Shown piece by piece: positions 1-5,487 of a DNA stretch of 5,751 nucleotides. The notes below the pieces were generated by a model. That model was not told the DNA's origin, made no database searches, and saw only the letters and a program-made list of their open reading frames with translations. Position 1 is the first letter of the stretch, and the number at the start of each line of letters is the position of its first letter. Origin of the DNA: Caldifarciminota bacterium UBA3073 (GTDB lineage Bacteria > Hydrothermota > UBA3073); contig DFBT01000024.1 of assembly GCA_002366725.1 (NCBI GenBank), positions 1-5,751 of the forward strand, written 5' to 3'. The position numbers were made by a program, and so were the translations under genes.

Positions 1-216
1 ATTCCTATCCGTCAAGAAAAAAATAAAAAAAATAAACGCGAAACTATTGGGAATCTGGTAAATTTAATCCCACATTGAATATACAGGCTTAAACTATGTA
101 AGCCCCGCTCGTCGGCAATACGGAGATTCCTAAATGTAAAAGTACCAAGTCGGGTTCTAAAATAACTGCCCTGATAGTAAGACTATATCTGATTGTCCTC
201 TCAGGCAAATCCCACA
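1..216. other. Intergenic region downstream of the GH130 gene, with a partial promoter at the left edge
   Basis: No credible gene is seen here. A minus-strand reading frame at 89..280 runs into the GH130 gene in another frame and has no recognisable protein features. A small inverted repeat, GGCTTA (86-91) with TAAGCC (99-104) around a 7-base loop, could be a weak hairpin after the operon, but no T-run follows it. At 10-15 the minus strand reads TTGACG, preceded by a long A/T-only tract (about 16-36). This resembles the TTTTTTCTTGAC context of the operon promoter at 2336-2341. It may be the -35 box of a gene beyond the window edge; its -10 box would fall outside, so it cannot be tested here. 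Confidence 0.45.
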
Positions 217-1146
217 CTACAGCACATTCCACAGCTTTACGGGGCGAAGAAAATCCTCCAATTTTGCCGTGGCTACACATATTACCGTGTCAGCACCTCC
301 GTAGTAAACAAAAACCGTATCTCCTATCAGAACGGCACCGCAGGTGAACACTACATTCGATACATCACCCTGTGTTTCGAACTCCTTCTCTGGTTCGAGT
401 ATCGGCTCCGGATGTCTGTATATTACATTGATCGGGTCATCTATCGCCGTTACAGCATAACCAAGTCGATAAACCATATCTTTATCTACCGCATGATAAA
501 TAACGAGCCAGCCATGGTCAGTCTTTATTGGAGCACCACCAGTTCCTATTTTAAAGTAATCCCAGTCATATCGAGGTGAGAGGAGGATATTGGAATTATA
601 CCAATGAACTAAATCTTCGGAATATGCCACCCATATGTGCGGCGGTATACGATGATACATCACATATGTACCGCGGAACTCTTCCGGAAAGATAACCGCT
701 CCCTTGTCGTCCACGCCCGGAAAAGGATAGTATGGTTTGCTCCAGTTCCATTCACGCCTTAGAAAATCCTCAATGCTTATACTCGTCATGGCGATTTGAA
801 TACTTCTGCGACCCTTAGCTTCCATGCCGGGCGTTTCTCCATAAGCTGTATAGGACATACGAAGTCTATCGCCCACTACCGAGATTCTCGGGTCTTCACA
901 ACCGTATTTTTCGATATCACTCTGCGGCATGTATATCGGTTCTTTTAATCTCTCCTCGATTTTAAAGCCATCCTCACTCACGGCGTATCCCAGTCGGGAT
1001 ATATCTCCTTTATCTCTCGCCCTGTAAACTATGTGGACCTTGCCGGCGAGATGAACTGCCGCGCAGTTGAACACTGTCTTTGATTCCCAGTCGTGCCCCT
1101 CTATCGGGGTAATGATCGGATTTCCCTCGTATCTTTCAAGTCTCAT
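217..1146 (-). CDS. GH130 family glycoside phosphorylase/hydrolase (beta-mannoside-acting)
   Basis: A 309-residue protein recognisable as family GH130, five-bladed propeller enzymes that mostly phosphorolyse beta-mannosides to mannose 1-phosphate. Visible landmarks are NPIITP (9-14), FNCAA (26-30), YRARD (41-45), GCEDPR (82-87, containing the Asp expected as catalytic acid), a GGAPIKT..GWL..YH block (203-218), NVVFTCGAV (264-272) and YYGGAD (281-286). Lys208 and His218 match positions that bind phosphate in phosphorylase members, which favours a phosphorylase over a hydrolase; this is inference from family knowledge. No signal peptide is seen, so it should be cytoplasmic. The length is normal and both ends look complete. 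The start ATG is fixed by AAGGAGGTG at 1152-1160, which overlaps the stop of the upstream glycosyltransferase gene three bases away, so translation is probably coupled. The exact linkage (beta-1,2 or beta-1,4) cannot be read from the sequence. Confidence 0.9.
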   Translation of the reverse strand: MRLERYEGNPIITPIEGHDWESKTVFNCAAVHLAGKVHIVYRARDKGDISRLGYAVSEDGFKIEERLKEPIYMPQSDIEKYGCEDPRISVVGDRLRMSYTAYGETPGMEAKGRRSIQIAMTSISIEDFLRREWNWSKPYYPFPGVDDKGAVIFPEEFRGTYVMYHRIPPHIWVAYSEDLVHWYNSNILLSPRYDWDYFKIGTGGAPIKTDHGWLVIYHAVDKDMVYRLGYAVTAIDDPINVIYRHPEPILEPEKEFETQGDVSNVVFTCGAVLIGDTVFVYYGGADTVICVATAKLEDFLRPVKLWNVL

Positions 1147-1149
1147 CTC

Positions 1150-2217
1150 TCACCTCCTTAAGGATTCAAATAATTTAATAAATTTCTTCGCCACATTTAT
1201 CGCCGAATTTTTCCCGACATATTTCTCTGCACTCTTGATTACACCTGCATACTTTCTATCTTTTTCGAAAACACTCGCGATACAGGTCCTGAGTTCCCCA
1301 TCATTTTCATACTGATAAACTGCGTCATTCAGGGTCTCAACAAAGGAAGATTTCAATGCGACCATCGGGCAACCAGAACCAAGACATTGAAAGGCAGTGC
1401 TTGCCACGGTCACTATACCCGTCTTACCCTGTTTGTTGTAAAGGAGTAAATCCGAAGCATATAGATACTCGTAAAGCTCCTCGATGGACGGCGTCTCTTC
1501 GCGTATCTCTATCATATTCCCCCTGTCTTCTTGTTTAAGGTCCCGCCATTTCTTAAGGGACCCTTCATGTTTTGTGACAACAAGTATGAGAGTTGGATAA
1601 TCACTCTCAAATTCCTTCATAATATGGTATTTTTCTGCTCCGTGCTCTGAGGCGGGACCAAACAGAAGGACAATTTTCTTATTAATGGGTAGATCCAGTT
1701 CTTTACGACTTTTTTCTCTATCACCCGGACGCCAGGGCAAGCAGGGATATGGAATTATATGTATGAGCTCCTCTGGATAGGCGAGCTTCAAAAAATTGTA
1801 GTACCGTTTATCAAAGCATACTATTGCATCCCAGTCGAATTGATAAAATGAGGGGTCCTCCTTCAGGTTTCCATCATGTATCACATTTATTGTCTTTGCC
1901 TTTCTTTTGACCCAGTGGAATATCTTGCCGAGATGGTCCTGGGGGAGCATACCAAGGTCCTCAACCAAGAAAAAATCGTAATCTTTCTCCAAAAACGGCA
2001 TAGCAAGGAGCTGGGGCTCTTTTTCTGAGGAAACTGTAAAACATCTTGTTACATAGTCCTCATCCTCGCCCACTATTGCCGTGCCATGGAAACTGTGTTT
2101 AAGGAAGCTGAACACGGTGATTTCGTGTCCAAGTTTGATAAAATTTCTGCCAACTAATTCAGTGTGTACAGAAGCACCCGAATCGGTATTCCATGCACCC
2201 ATCATCCCTATCTTCAT
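1150..2217 (-). CDS. GT-B fold glycosyltransferase, GT4-like (group 1)
   Basis: A 355-residue protein with the two-domain layout of GT-B glycosyltransferases. The N-terminal acceptor domain starts MKIGMMGAWNTDSGASVHTE, with the Gly/Ser-rich loop and the LVGRNFIKLGHEITVFS strand-helix-strand expected of GT4 enzymes. The C-terminal nucleotide-sugar domain starts near KKIVLLFGPASEHGAEKYH (180-198). It has SIEELYEYLYASDLLLYN (244-261) and the donor-side segment VASTAFQCLGSGCPMVAL (271-288), where GT4 proteins usually carry an E-x7-E motif. That motif is not clearly present, so the donor site may be atypical. No signal peptide or membrane segment is seen. It is the first gene of an operon with the GH130 enzyme, which suggests that both act on one mannose-type glycan or solute, though this is inference. 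The start ATG has GAGGTG (2222-2227) four bases upstream. Confidence 0.85.
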   Translation of the reverse strand: MKIGMMGAWNTDSGASVHTELVGRNFIKLGHEITVFSFLKHSFHGTAIVGEDEDYVTRCFTVSSEKEPQLLAMPFLEKDYDFFLVEDLGMLPQDHLGKIFHWVKRKAKTINVIHDGNLKEDPSFYQFDWDAIVCFDKRYYNFLKLAYPEELIHIIPYPCLPWRPGDREKSRKELDLPINKKIVLLFGPASEHGAEKYHIMKEFESDYPTLILVVTKHEGSLKKWRDLKQEDRGNMIEIREETPSIEELYEYLYASDLLLYNKQGKTGIVTVASTAFQCLGSGCPMVALKSSFVETLNDAVYQYENDGELRTCIASVFEKDRKYAGVIKSAEKYVGKNSAINVAKKFIKLFESLRR

Positions 2218-2256
2218 ATTTCACCTCTCTTGTATGATGTTGTATAAAACATCAAC

Positions 2257-2292
2257 CGCAGAGTTCGCAGGGAACACAGAGGTTGCCACAAA
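2257..2292. repeat. Short repeat with a 9 bp period in the operon leader
   Basis: The plus strand reads CGCAGAG, tt, CGCAGGG, aa, CACAGAGG and then, after a short gap, CACAAAG: units of CRCAGRG spaced 9 bases apart. This resembles the dispersed CGCAGAG-type repeats found between genes in many bacterial genomes (from memory, not searched). It lies inside the transcribed leader of the glycosyltransferase operon, between the promoter and the ribosome binding site. No stable hairpin is apparent. Confidence 0.5.
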
Positions 2293-2312
2293 GATTATCT
2301 ATTTCTTTAAAC

Positions 2313-2341
2313 ATTATACCATCAAACAGATAAAAAGTCAA
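2313..2341 (-). promoter_or_regulatory. Sigma70-type promoter of the glycosyltransferase-GH130 operon
   Basis: On the minus strand TTGACT (2336-2341) and TATAAT (2313-2318) are separated by exactly 17 bases, an almost perfect housekeeping promoter. A T-rich stretch lies just upstream of the -35 box. Transcription should start near 2306, giving a leader of about 90 bases before the ATG at 2217. No other good promoter lies between here and the GH130 gene, so the two genes probably share this transcript. Confidence 0.85.
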
Positions 2342-2601
2342 GAAAAAATTAAATAACCAGATGAAAGAAATATCAAAATCAAGGGGGATATTTAATAAAT
2401 AATTCACCTGTGAGGGAATTACGACCTTTTTTCTTATGAGGGATTAAGGATATGATTGCGGAGTTTTGGGGAAGCTCCTCTCCCGTTGTGTGGGGAGTAA
2501 TGTTGACAAAAGGAAGGAGTAGTCATTTCTACAGAAGAGATGGGATCCGTGGGCAAATGCAATTTAACATCAATTGAATTTGTTGAAGCGTAGCGGAAAT
2601 C

Positions 2602-2651
2602 CCTTCCCGCCGTATCGGGATACCGCAAAAGGCGGGACATTTGCGGGAAGG
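2602..2651. repeat. Nested and competing palindromes
   Basis: Three inverted repeats overlap. GTATC (2612-2616) pairs with GATAC (2619-2623). TCCCGCC (2605-2611) pairs with GGCGGGA (2631-2637). CCTTCCCGC (2602-2610) pairs with GCGGGAAGG (2643-2651). The last two share the left arm, so only one can form at a time. The GTATCGGGATAC core looks like the short palindromes dispersed through genomes of candidate phyla, which is an impression and not a search result. No gene is nearby on either strand within 160 bases except across the gap. Confidence 0.55.
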
Positions 2652-2701
2652 TAGAGAAAGAGATTGTGAGGGTATAGGATTACTGAACTTCCTTATTTAA
2701 A

Positions 2702-2779
2702 GGTTTCGTGTAACGGTTCCGGTGCATATGAAGTGCAAAGCATTTTTCATTTTACATATGCACCGTGTTATATGAAGTT
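2702..2779 (+). other. Long imperfect hairpin, attC-like in outline
   Basis: Read on the plus strand, an outer 13-base stem (2702-2714 with 2767-2779, five G-T wobbles, no mismatch) encloses an asymmetric internal loop (five bases 2715-2719 against one base 2766). Inside it sits a perfect 11 bp stem, CGGTGCATATG (2720-2730) with CATATGCACCG (2755-2765). The apical 24 bases contain a smaller GTGC-AAA-GCAT hairpin. All wobbles are G-T on the plus strand and would be A-C mismatches on the other, so a plus-strand RNA or single DNA strand folds best. The TAAC..GTTA pair flanking an unpaired spacer recalls integron attC sites, but the strict RYYYAAC and GTTRRRY boxes are not matched. It could also be a structured RNA or a dispersed repeat. 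Confidence 0.5.
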
Positions 2780-2817
2780 CGGTGACATTTTAGTCTTTTT
2801 CTGTATTTGTCTCCCTG

Positions 2818-3594
2818 TCATCTCATTACTATTACTTTCTCTGTTCTACTGAATTTACCAGATTCCAGTCTCACAAAGTAATGACCAGAGGTTACCCTCT
2901 CCCCAGTATGGTTTGAGCCATCCCATCTAATAGTATAATTACCAGGCGTTACCTCTTTGTTAACGAGTTCCTTTATCATCTCTCCAGCAATGTTGTATGT
3001 TCGCAAGCAAACTCTTCCCTTTCTTTTAATGCAATAGTCGATGACCACCCCATAAGAAGCAATTATAGTTGGCTTAATCTTGAGAATGCAGAACTCAGAG
3101 GTAGAGGGTGATATTTCAATACCTTGCGGAGAAGAGAGCTTGTAAATCTGCCAGTAGCCTGTCGCATCCAACTTCTGATACACAATCCAGTTTCCATCAG
3201 GTGACCACTGAGGATTGTAATGGTTATAACCATCGTTGGTCAGGGCTATCTCTGTTCCACCTGCTGATTGAACCTTGTAAATCTGGTATTTGTATGTCCA
3301 ATATGCCCTCCAATACACAATCCAGTTTCCGGCAGGTGACCACTGAGGATAGTAATGGTCCCAAACATCGTTGGTCAGGGCTATCTCTGTTACACCTGCT
3401 GATGGAACCTTGTAAATCTGGAAGTAGCTTGTCGCATCATCCTTAAAATACACAATCCAGTTTCCATCAGGTGACCACTGAGGATTGTAATGGTCAAAAC
3501 TATCGCTTGTCAGGGGTATCTCACCTGCCTGCAGTGGAAGGCCAAGCAGAATGGTCGTGAGAAGGGTACAAATAAACCCCTTATGCTTAATCAT
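2818..3594 (-). CDS. Secreted PD40/TolB-like repeat protein with FlgD-like C-terminal sorting-type domain
   Basis: A 258-residue protein. Residues 1-23 form a signal peptide (MIKHK, a hydrophobic core, then LQA before Gly24). Residues 24-158 are three 45-residue repeats, each with (D/N)HY(N/Y)PQWSP.GNWIVY followed by QIYK(V/L), the pattern of PD40 or WD40-like TolB propeller blades. Residues 168-258 match the FlgD-like Ig fold or Por-type C-terminal domain seen on secreted proteins of FCB bacteria: a VCLRTYNIAGEMIKEL strand pair, GNYTIRWDGSN (218-228), SGHYFVRLESG (236-246) and a final KVIVMR. It is probably exported and anchored or released at the cell surface. Three blades are too few to close a usual six- to eight-bladed propeller. 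AGGAGG (3601-3606) lies six bases before the ATG. The ligand is unknown. Confidence 0.85.
   Translation of the reverse strand: MIKHKGFICTLLTTILLGLPLQAGEIPLTSDSFDHYNPQWSPDGNWIVYFKDDATSYFQIYKVPSAGVTEIALTNDVWDHYYPQWSPAGNWIVYWRAYWTYKYQIYKVQSAGGTEIALTNDGYNHYNPQWSPDGNWIVYQKLDATGYWQIYKLSSPQGIEISPSTSEFCILKIKPTIIASYGVVIDYCIKRKGRVCLRTYNIAGEMIKELVNKEVTPGNYTIRWDGSNHTGERVTSGHYFVRLESGKFSRTEKVIVMR
3121..3525 (-). repeat. Three tandem 135 bp repeats inside the secreted protein gene
   Basis: The segment beginning CACAATCCAGTTTCC on the plus strand recurs at 3181, 3316 and 3451, exactly 135 bases (45 codons) apart. Much of each unit is nearly identical at DNA level, including third codon positions, while a stretch of about 30 bases next to each (3151-3180, 3286-3315, 3421-3450) is more variable. 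This points to recent duplication. The copy number may vary between strains or may have been collapsed in assembly. Confidence 0.85.
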
Positions 3595-3643
3595 ATCACA
3601 CCTCCTTTAAAAAGTTGCAGAGAACTGACACCATTTATGGACT

Positions 3644-3829
3644 TTATTTTTTCTGAATACTATTTACAATCTTCAGTAAGGAAATGAGCATTTTTATCTT
3701 TTCTTCAAAAGGTATCTTTGAGAGTTCTTTATGAAATAGTTCCTTTTTTTTAAACAATTCCTTTCGTATTATTATTCTATCATCTTCCATAACAATCTTT
3801 CTCTCATGTCGTAACCCAGATGTCTCCAT
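3644..3829 (-). CDS. Small charged conserved-type protein of unknown function
   Basis: A 61-residue protein rich in Lys and Glu, mostly predicted helical from its heptad-like spacing of Ile, Leu and Phe. Its core, RKELFKKKELFHKELSKIPF, is followed by EEKIKMLISLLKIVNSIQKK. I recall similar small proteins with an FHKE..(L/I)PFEEKI pattern in candidate-phylum and related genomes, without an assigned function. The first ATG (3829) has no ribosome binding site. A second ATG at 3790 (residue 14) follows GAGAGAAAG and would give a 48-residue protein that begins right at the conserved part, so it may be the true start. A double promoter and an operator precede it. The secreted repeat protein gene follows 49 bases after its stop and may be co-transcribed. 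No membrane segment or signal peptide is seen. Confidence 0.6.
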   Translation of the reverse strand: METSGLRHERKIVMEDDRIIIRKELFKKKELFHKELSKIPFEEKIKMLISLLKIVNSIQKK

Positions 3830-3842
3830 CTTTTACTATATA

Positions 3843-3868
3843 GGGTCATTTGACCCATACTGGGTCAA
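3843..3868 (-). promoter_or_regulatory. Palindromic operator with three half-sites
   Basis: The plus strand contains GGGTCATTTGACCC (3843-3856) overlapping a second palindrome, TTGACCCATACTGGGTCAA (3850-3868). Together they hold three half-sites: GGGTCA (3843), TGACCC (3851) and GGGTCA (3862). The first 15 bases recur exactly at 5726-5740, in front of the DUF1670 genes. The site lies in the leader of the small protein gene, 13 bases before its first ATG and just after a possible -10 box (3876-3881), a position suited to repression. Which protein binds is unknown; the DUF1670 proteins are candidates. Confidence 0.7.
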
Positions 3869-3875
3869 TTGCCGT

Positions 3876-3905
3876 CCTATATTAGTTTTTTCTGCTGTGT
3901 GTCAA
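3876..3905 (-). promoter_or_regulatory. Possible second promoter for the small protein gene
   Basis: On the minus strand TTGACA (3900-3905) is followed after 18 bases by TATAGG (3876-3881). The -35 box is consensus and the -10 box is only fair. Its start would fall near 3869, directly at the operator (3843-3868). This mirrors the arrangement at the right end of the window, where the operator begins five bases after a -10 box. Confidence 0.45.
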
Positions 3906-3921
3906 AAAGCGTTAGCTTTTT
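3904..3921 (-). terminator. Weak terminator-like hairpin after the DUF1670 gene
   Basis: AAAAAGC (3904-3910) and GCTTTTT (3915-3921) form a 7 bp stem with a 4-base loop about 43 bases after the DUF1670 stop. On the minus strand the right arm ends in five Ts. The stem is A/T-rich and therefore weak. It also sits on the predicted start of the promoter at 3922-3950, so it may instead affect the new transcript's 5' end. Confidence 0.35.
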
Positions 3922-3950
3922 ATTATAACATACCCTTTTATAAATGTCAA
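3922..3950 (-). promoter_or_regulatory. Consensus sigma70-type promoter upstream of the small protein gene
   Basis: On the minus strand TTGACA (3945-3950) and TATAAT (3922-3927) are separated by exactly 17 bases, a full match to the consensus. Transcription should start near 3915, giving a leader of about 85 bases that contains the three-half-site operator. It lies just after the DUF1670 stop codon (3964) and should separate that operon from the small protein and the secreted protein genes. Confidence 0.85.
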
Positions 3951-3963
3951 GAGAATTTGCTCT

Positions 3964-4860
3964 CTATTGTAACTCTCTCATCACGCTATCCACGACCTTG
4001 CTGATACGAACAGGCCTTCCTTGATTGCAAAAATGTTGCTCGTATACAGTAGGGAGCCTTATGAAGAACTTACCCTTTTGCTTAACAACGTTGTGGTATC
4101 TGCGATAGAGTATGAGATACTCCCTTGCAGACCATTTACTTATATTTAGTAACCTCGCAGCCTTGTCAATAATGGGAATCTCTCCGATCTCCTCTATCAA
4201 CACCTCCATTTGCTTATATCTCTTGAGATACTTCCCTATGCTTTGAATCGTATGTCCGGTAATCCATACTATTTCCGCCTCTGTATAACCCCTCTGATAC
4301 AAATTGATTATCCATTCCTTGTGCGTAGTGCTTCTACCTATATCATGCACCACTCCTCTCAAAGGGATGACCTTTCCTGTTCTCTTTCGATATCCCACAG
4401 CGTATTTGGATACACAGTCCTGCCTTACACCCAACAAATGACCTGCCATCGGCTGGGAGAGAAGTCCACCCTGTGCCTTTGCCTGATTGGCTATCCTGGC
4501 CAACCTTTCCTGCTGAATCTTAACATGAGCTCCCCCCCTGGCGTATCTCTCCATGTCCTCCGACGTGAGAATATCCAGTGTCACCGTTACAAGCTCCGTG
4601 TCCTCTATCTTTTGCCCAAACGAAGGCCTATCACGAAGACTGGGAACCACCACCCTTACCTGCCCAAGACGCATGTACTCATTCTTCGGATAGTTCTCCT
4701 CATTAAGCCTCTCTATCACTTCTGCCAATAAGTCCAACACCTTCGGTTTACCATAAATGTTCAGTTCCTCTTTGAGTAGCTGCTTCAGGCGGGTGTGATA
4801 GGTCTGCTTCTTCACCGGCTCGTAGTGCTGGGCGGCATTATTGTGGCAGTTATTTATCAT
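3964..4860 (-). CDS. DUF1670 domain protein (intact copy), helix-turn-helix type
   Basis: A 298-residue protein that I recognise as the DUF1670 family, whose function is not established. After an N-terminal helical part (20-56) comes the family block FGQKIEDTELVTVTLD (81-96) and a basic helix (110-129). Then follow three segments that read like helix-turn-helix units: QGGLLSQPMAGHLLGVRQDCVSKY (130-153), HKEWIINLYQRGYTEAEIVWITGH (180-203), and IPIIDKAARLLNISKWSAREYL (228-249). The motif P.RG...DIG...THK (166-181) is shared with the neighbouring copy. The pattern suggests a cytoplasmic DNA-binding protein. It starts with ATG preceded by a GGGGGGGAG tract, and its first 11 bases overlap the end of the upstream copy, so the two are co-transcribed. 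No nuclease or transposase catalytic motif is seen. A role as regulator of the repeated operator is inference. Confidence 0.8.
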   Translation of the reverse strand: MINNCHNNAAQHYEPVKKQTYHTRLKQLLKEELNIYGKPKVLDLLAEVIERLNEENYPKNEYMRLGQVRVVVPSLRDRPSFGQKIEDTELVTVTLDILTSEDMERYARGGAHVKIQQERLARIANQAKAQGGLLSQPMAGHLLGVRQDCVSKYAVGYRKRTGKVIPLRGVVHDIGRSTTHKEWIINLYQRGYTEAEIVWITGHTIQSIGKYLKRYKQMEVLIEEIGEIPIIDKAARLLNISKWSAREYLILYRRYHNVVKQKGKFFIRLPTVYEQHFCNQGRPVRISKVVDSVMRELQ

Positions 4861-5428
4861 CGCTCCCCCCCTTTTTTTCCCCTTCCGTCATAAATCTGTG
4901 AAACCTTGCAAGCATTTTTACGAGGGAAGAGCGATACTCGTCGGTGTCATACTTATGGTAAAGAGCAGTATACTCCTTTATCACCTTCTCCGATAGGTTT
5001 GTAAGTATCCTAATAGTATTAAGTGGTTTCTTCTGAATATGATAATAGACGGCCTTCACAAATCCGTCTTCGTATCTCCTGATGCTCTCTATACAGTGTC
5101 CTGTGTAGGCAACTATCTCTGAATATGTGTATCCCTTGATTAAGAGTTCAATAATCTTTGACTTGTGACTTATCCCGGGACCAATATCATCTATGTTTCC
5201 CCTGGTTGGAAGATAGAGTCCCCTCTCCTTGAGTCTTATACAAGCCCTCTTGACAGTCTTTGGTGATATAAGAAGCAAGTCGGAGATGTCTTCCTGACTC
5301 AATGTTCCGCCCTGGTTGAATGCCTCCCATGCTATCCTGTGGATCTTCGTCTCTCTCGCTTGTTGAATCCCTCGATCCTCGGCAATTTTCACATCCTCGG
5401 CACAGTCCAGTGTCAATACCACGGACAC
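4850..5428 (-). CDS. DUF1670 domain protein, C-terminal fragment as read from an internal GTG
   Basis: Taken alone this is a 192-residue frame from GTG at 5428. It contains the DUF1670 parts GGTLSQEDISDLLLISPKTVKR (40-61), PTRGNIDDIGPGISHK (74-89) and the GYTYSEIVAYTGHCIESIRRY segment (99-119). These match the intact neighbour at P.RG...DIG...HK and GYT..EIV..TGH...SI..Y. The GTG is unlikely to be the real start: family-like sequence (SGKRISECRLV) continues in the same frame upstream and is open back to 5533, and no good ribosome binding site precedes the GTG. The true N-terminus is encoded at 5679-5488 in another frame. The stop overlaps the ATG of the downstream copy. Confidence 0.65.
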   Translation of the reverse strand: MSVVLTLDCAEDVKIAEDRGIQQARETKIHRIAWEAFNQGGTLSQEDISDLLLISPKTVKRACIRLKERGLYLPTRGNIDDIGPGISHKSKIIELLIKGYTYSEIVAYTGHCIESIRRYEDGFVKAVYYHIQKKPLNTIRILTNLSEKVIKEYTALYHKYDTDEYRSSLVKMLARFHRFMTEGEKKGGSDDK

Positions 5429-5487
5429 TAACCTGCATTCTGATATTCTCTTGCCCGACTTTTCTCCCCTTCTTACTACCTGTCTTA

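Larger units (their letters stand above)
2342..2817. other. Non-coding gap between two gene groups, rich in inverted repeats
   Basis: About 475 bases without a credible gene. A minus-strand frame of 68 codons (2434-2640) shows no domain-like pattern, no convincing ribosome binding site, and begins inside a palindrome, so I do not call it. The right half holds a nest of inverted repeats at 2602-2651 and a long hairpin at 2702-2779, listed separately. A TTGACA on the plus strand at 2503-2508 has only a poor partner (TTTCTA at 2526) and is not called as a promoter. No clear terminator with a T-run is seen after the secreted protein gene that ends at 2818. Confidence 0.6.

Noticed and set aside
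89..280. Minus-strand frame of 63 codons
   Set aside because: It begins inside the GH130 gene in another frame, and the GH130 C-terminus already looks complete.
193..579. Plus-strand frame of 128 codons
   Set aside because: It lies opposite the GH130 gene, has no ribosome binding site and no domain pattern; it is a shadow of the real gene.
2503..2531. Plus-strand promoter TTGACA with TTTCTA
   Set aside because: The -10 box is poor and no plus-strand gene follows.
2434..2640. Minus-strand frame of 68 codons in the non-coding gap
   Set aside because: Its first codons are encoded by a palindrome, no ribosome binding site is evident, and the composition shows no protein-like pattern.
2702..2779. 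A true integron cassette ending in attC
   Set aside because: The RYYYAAC and GTTRRRY boxes are not matched, no second site is found near 3600, and no integrase is present; kept only as an attC-like hairpin.
3108..3446. Plus-strand frame of 112 codons with internal repeats
   Set aside because: The repeats come from the tandem PD40 units on the other strand.
3121..3525. CRISPR array suggested by regularly spaced repeats
   Set aside because: The 135 bp period is a whole number of codons inside an open frame that encodes PD40 blades.
4210..4731. Plus-strand frame of 173 codons
   Set aside because: It is antisense to the intact DUF1670 gene, and the minus-strand reading has clear family motifs.
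5187..5438. Minus-strand frame of 83 codons starting with ATG at 5438
   Set aside because: It overlaps the DUF1670 C-terminal part in another frame and its sequence resembles no family; only the GTG frame carries DUF1670 motifs.
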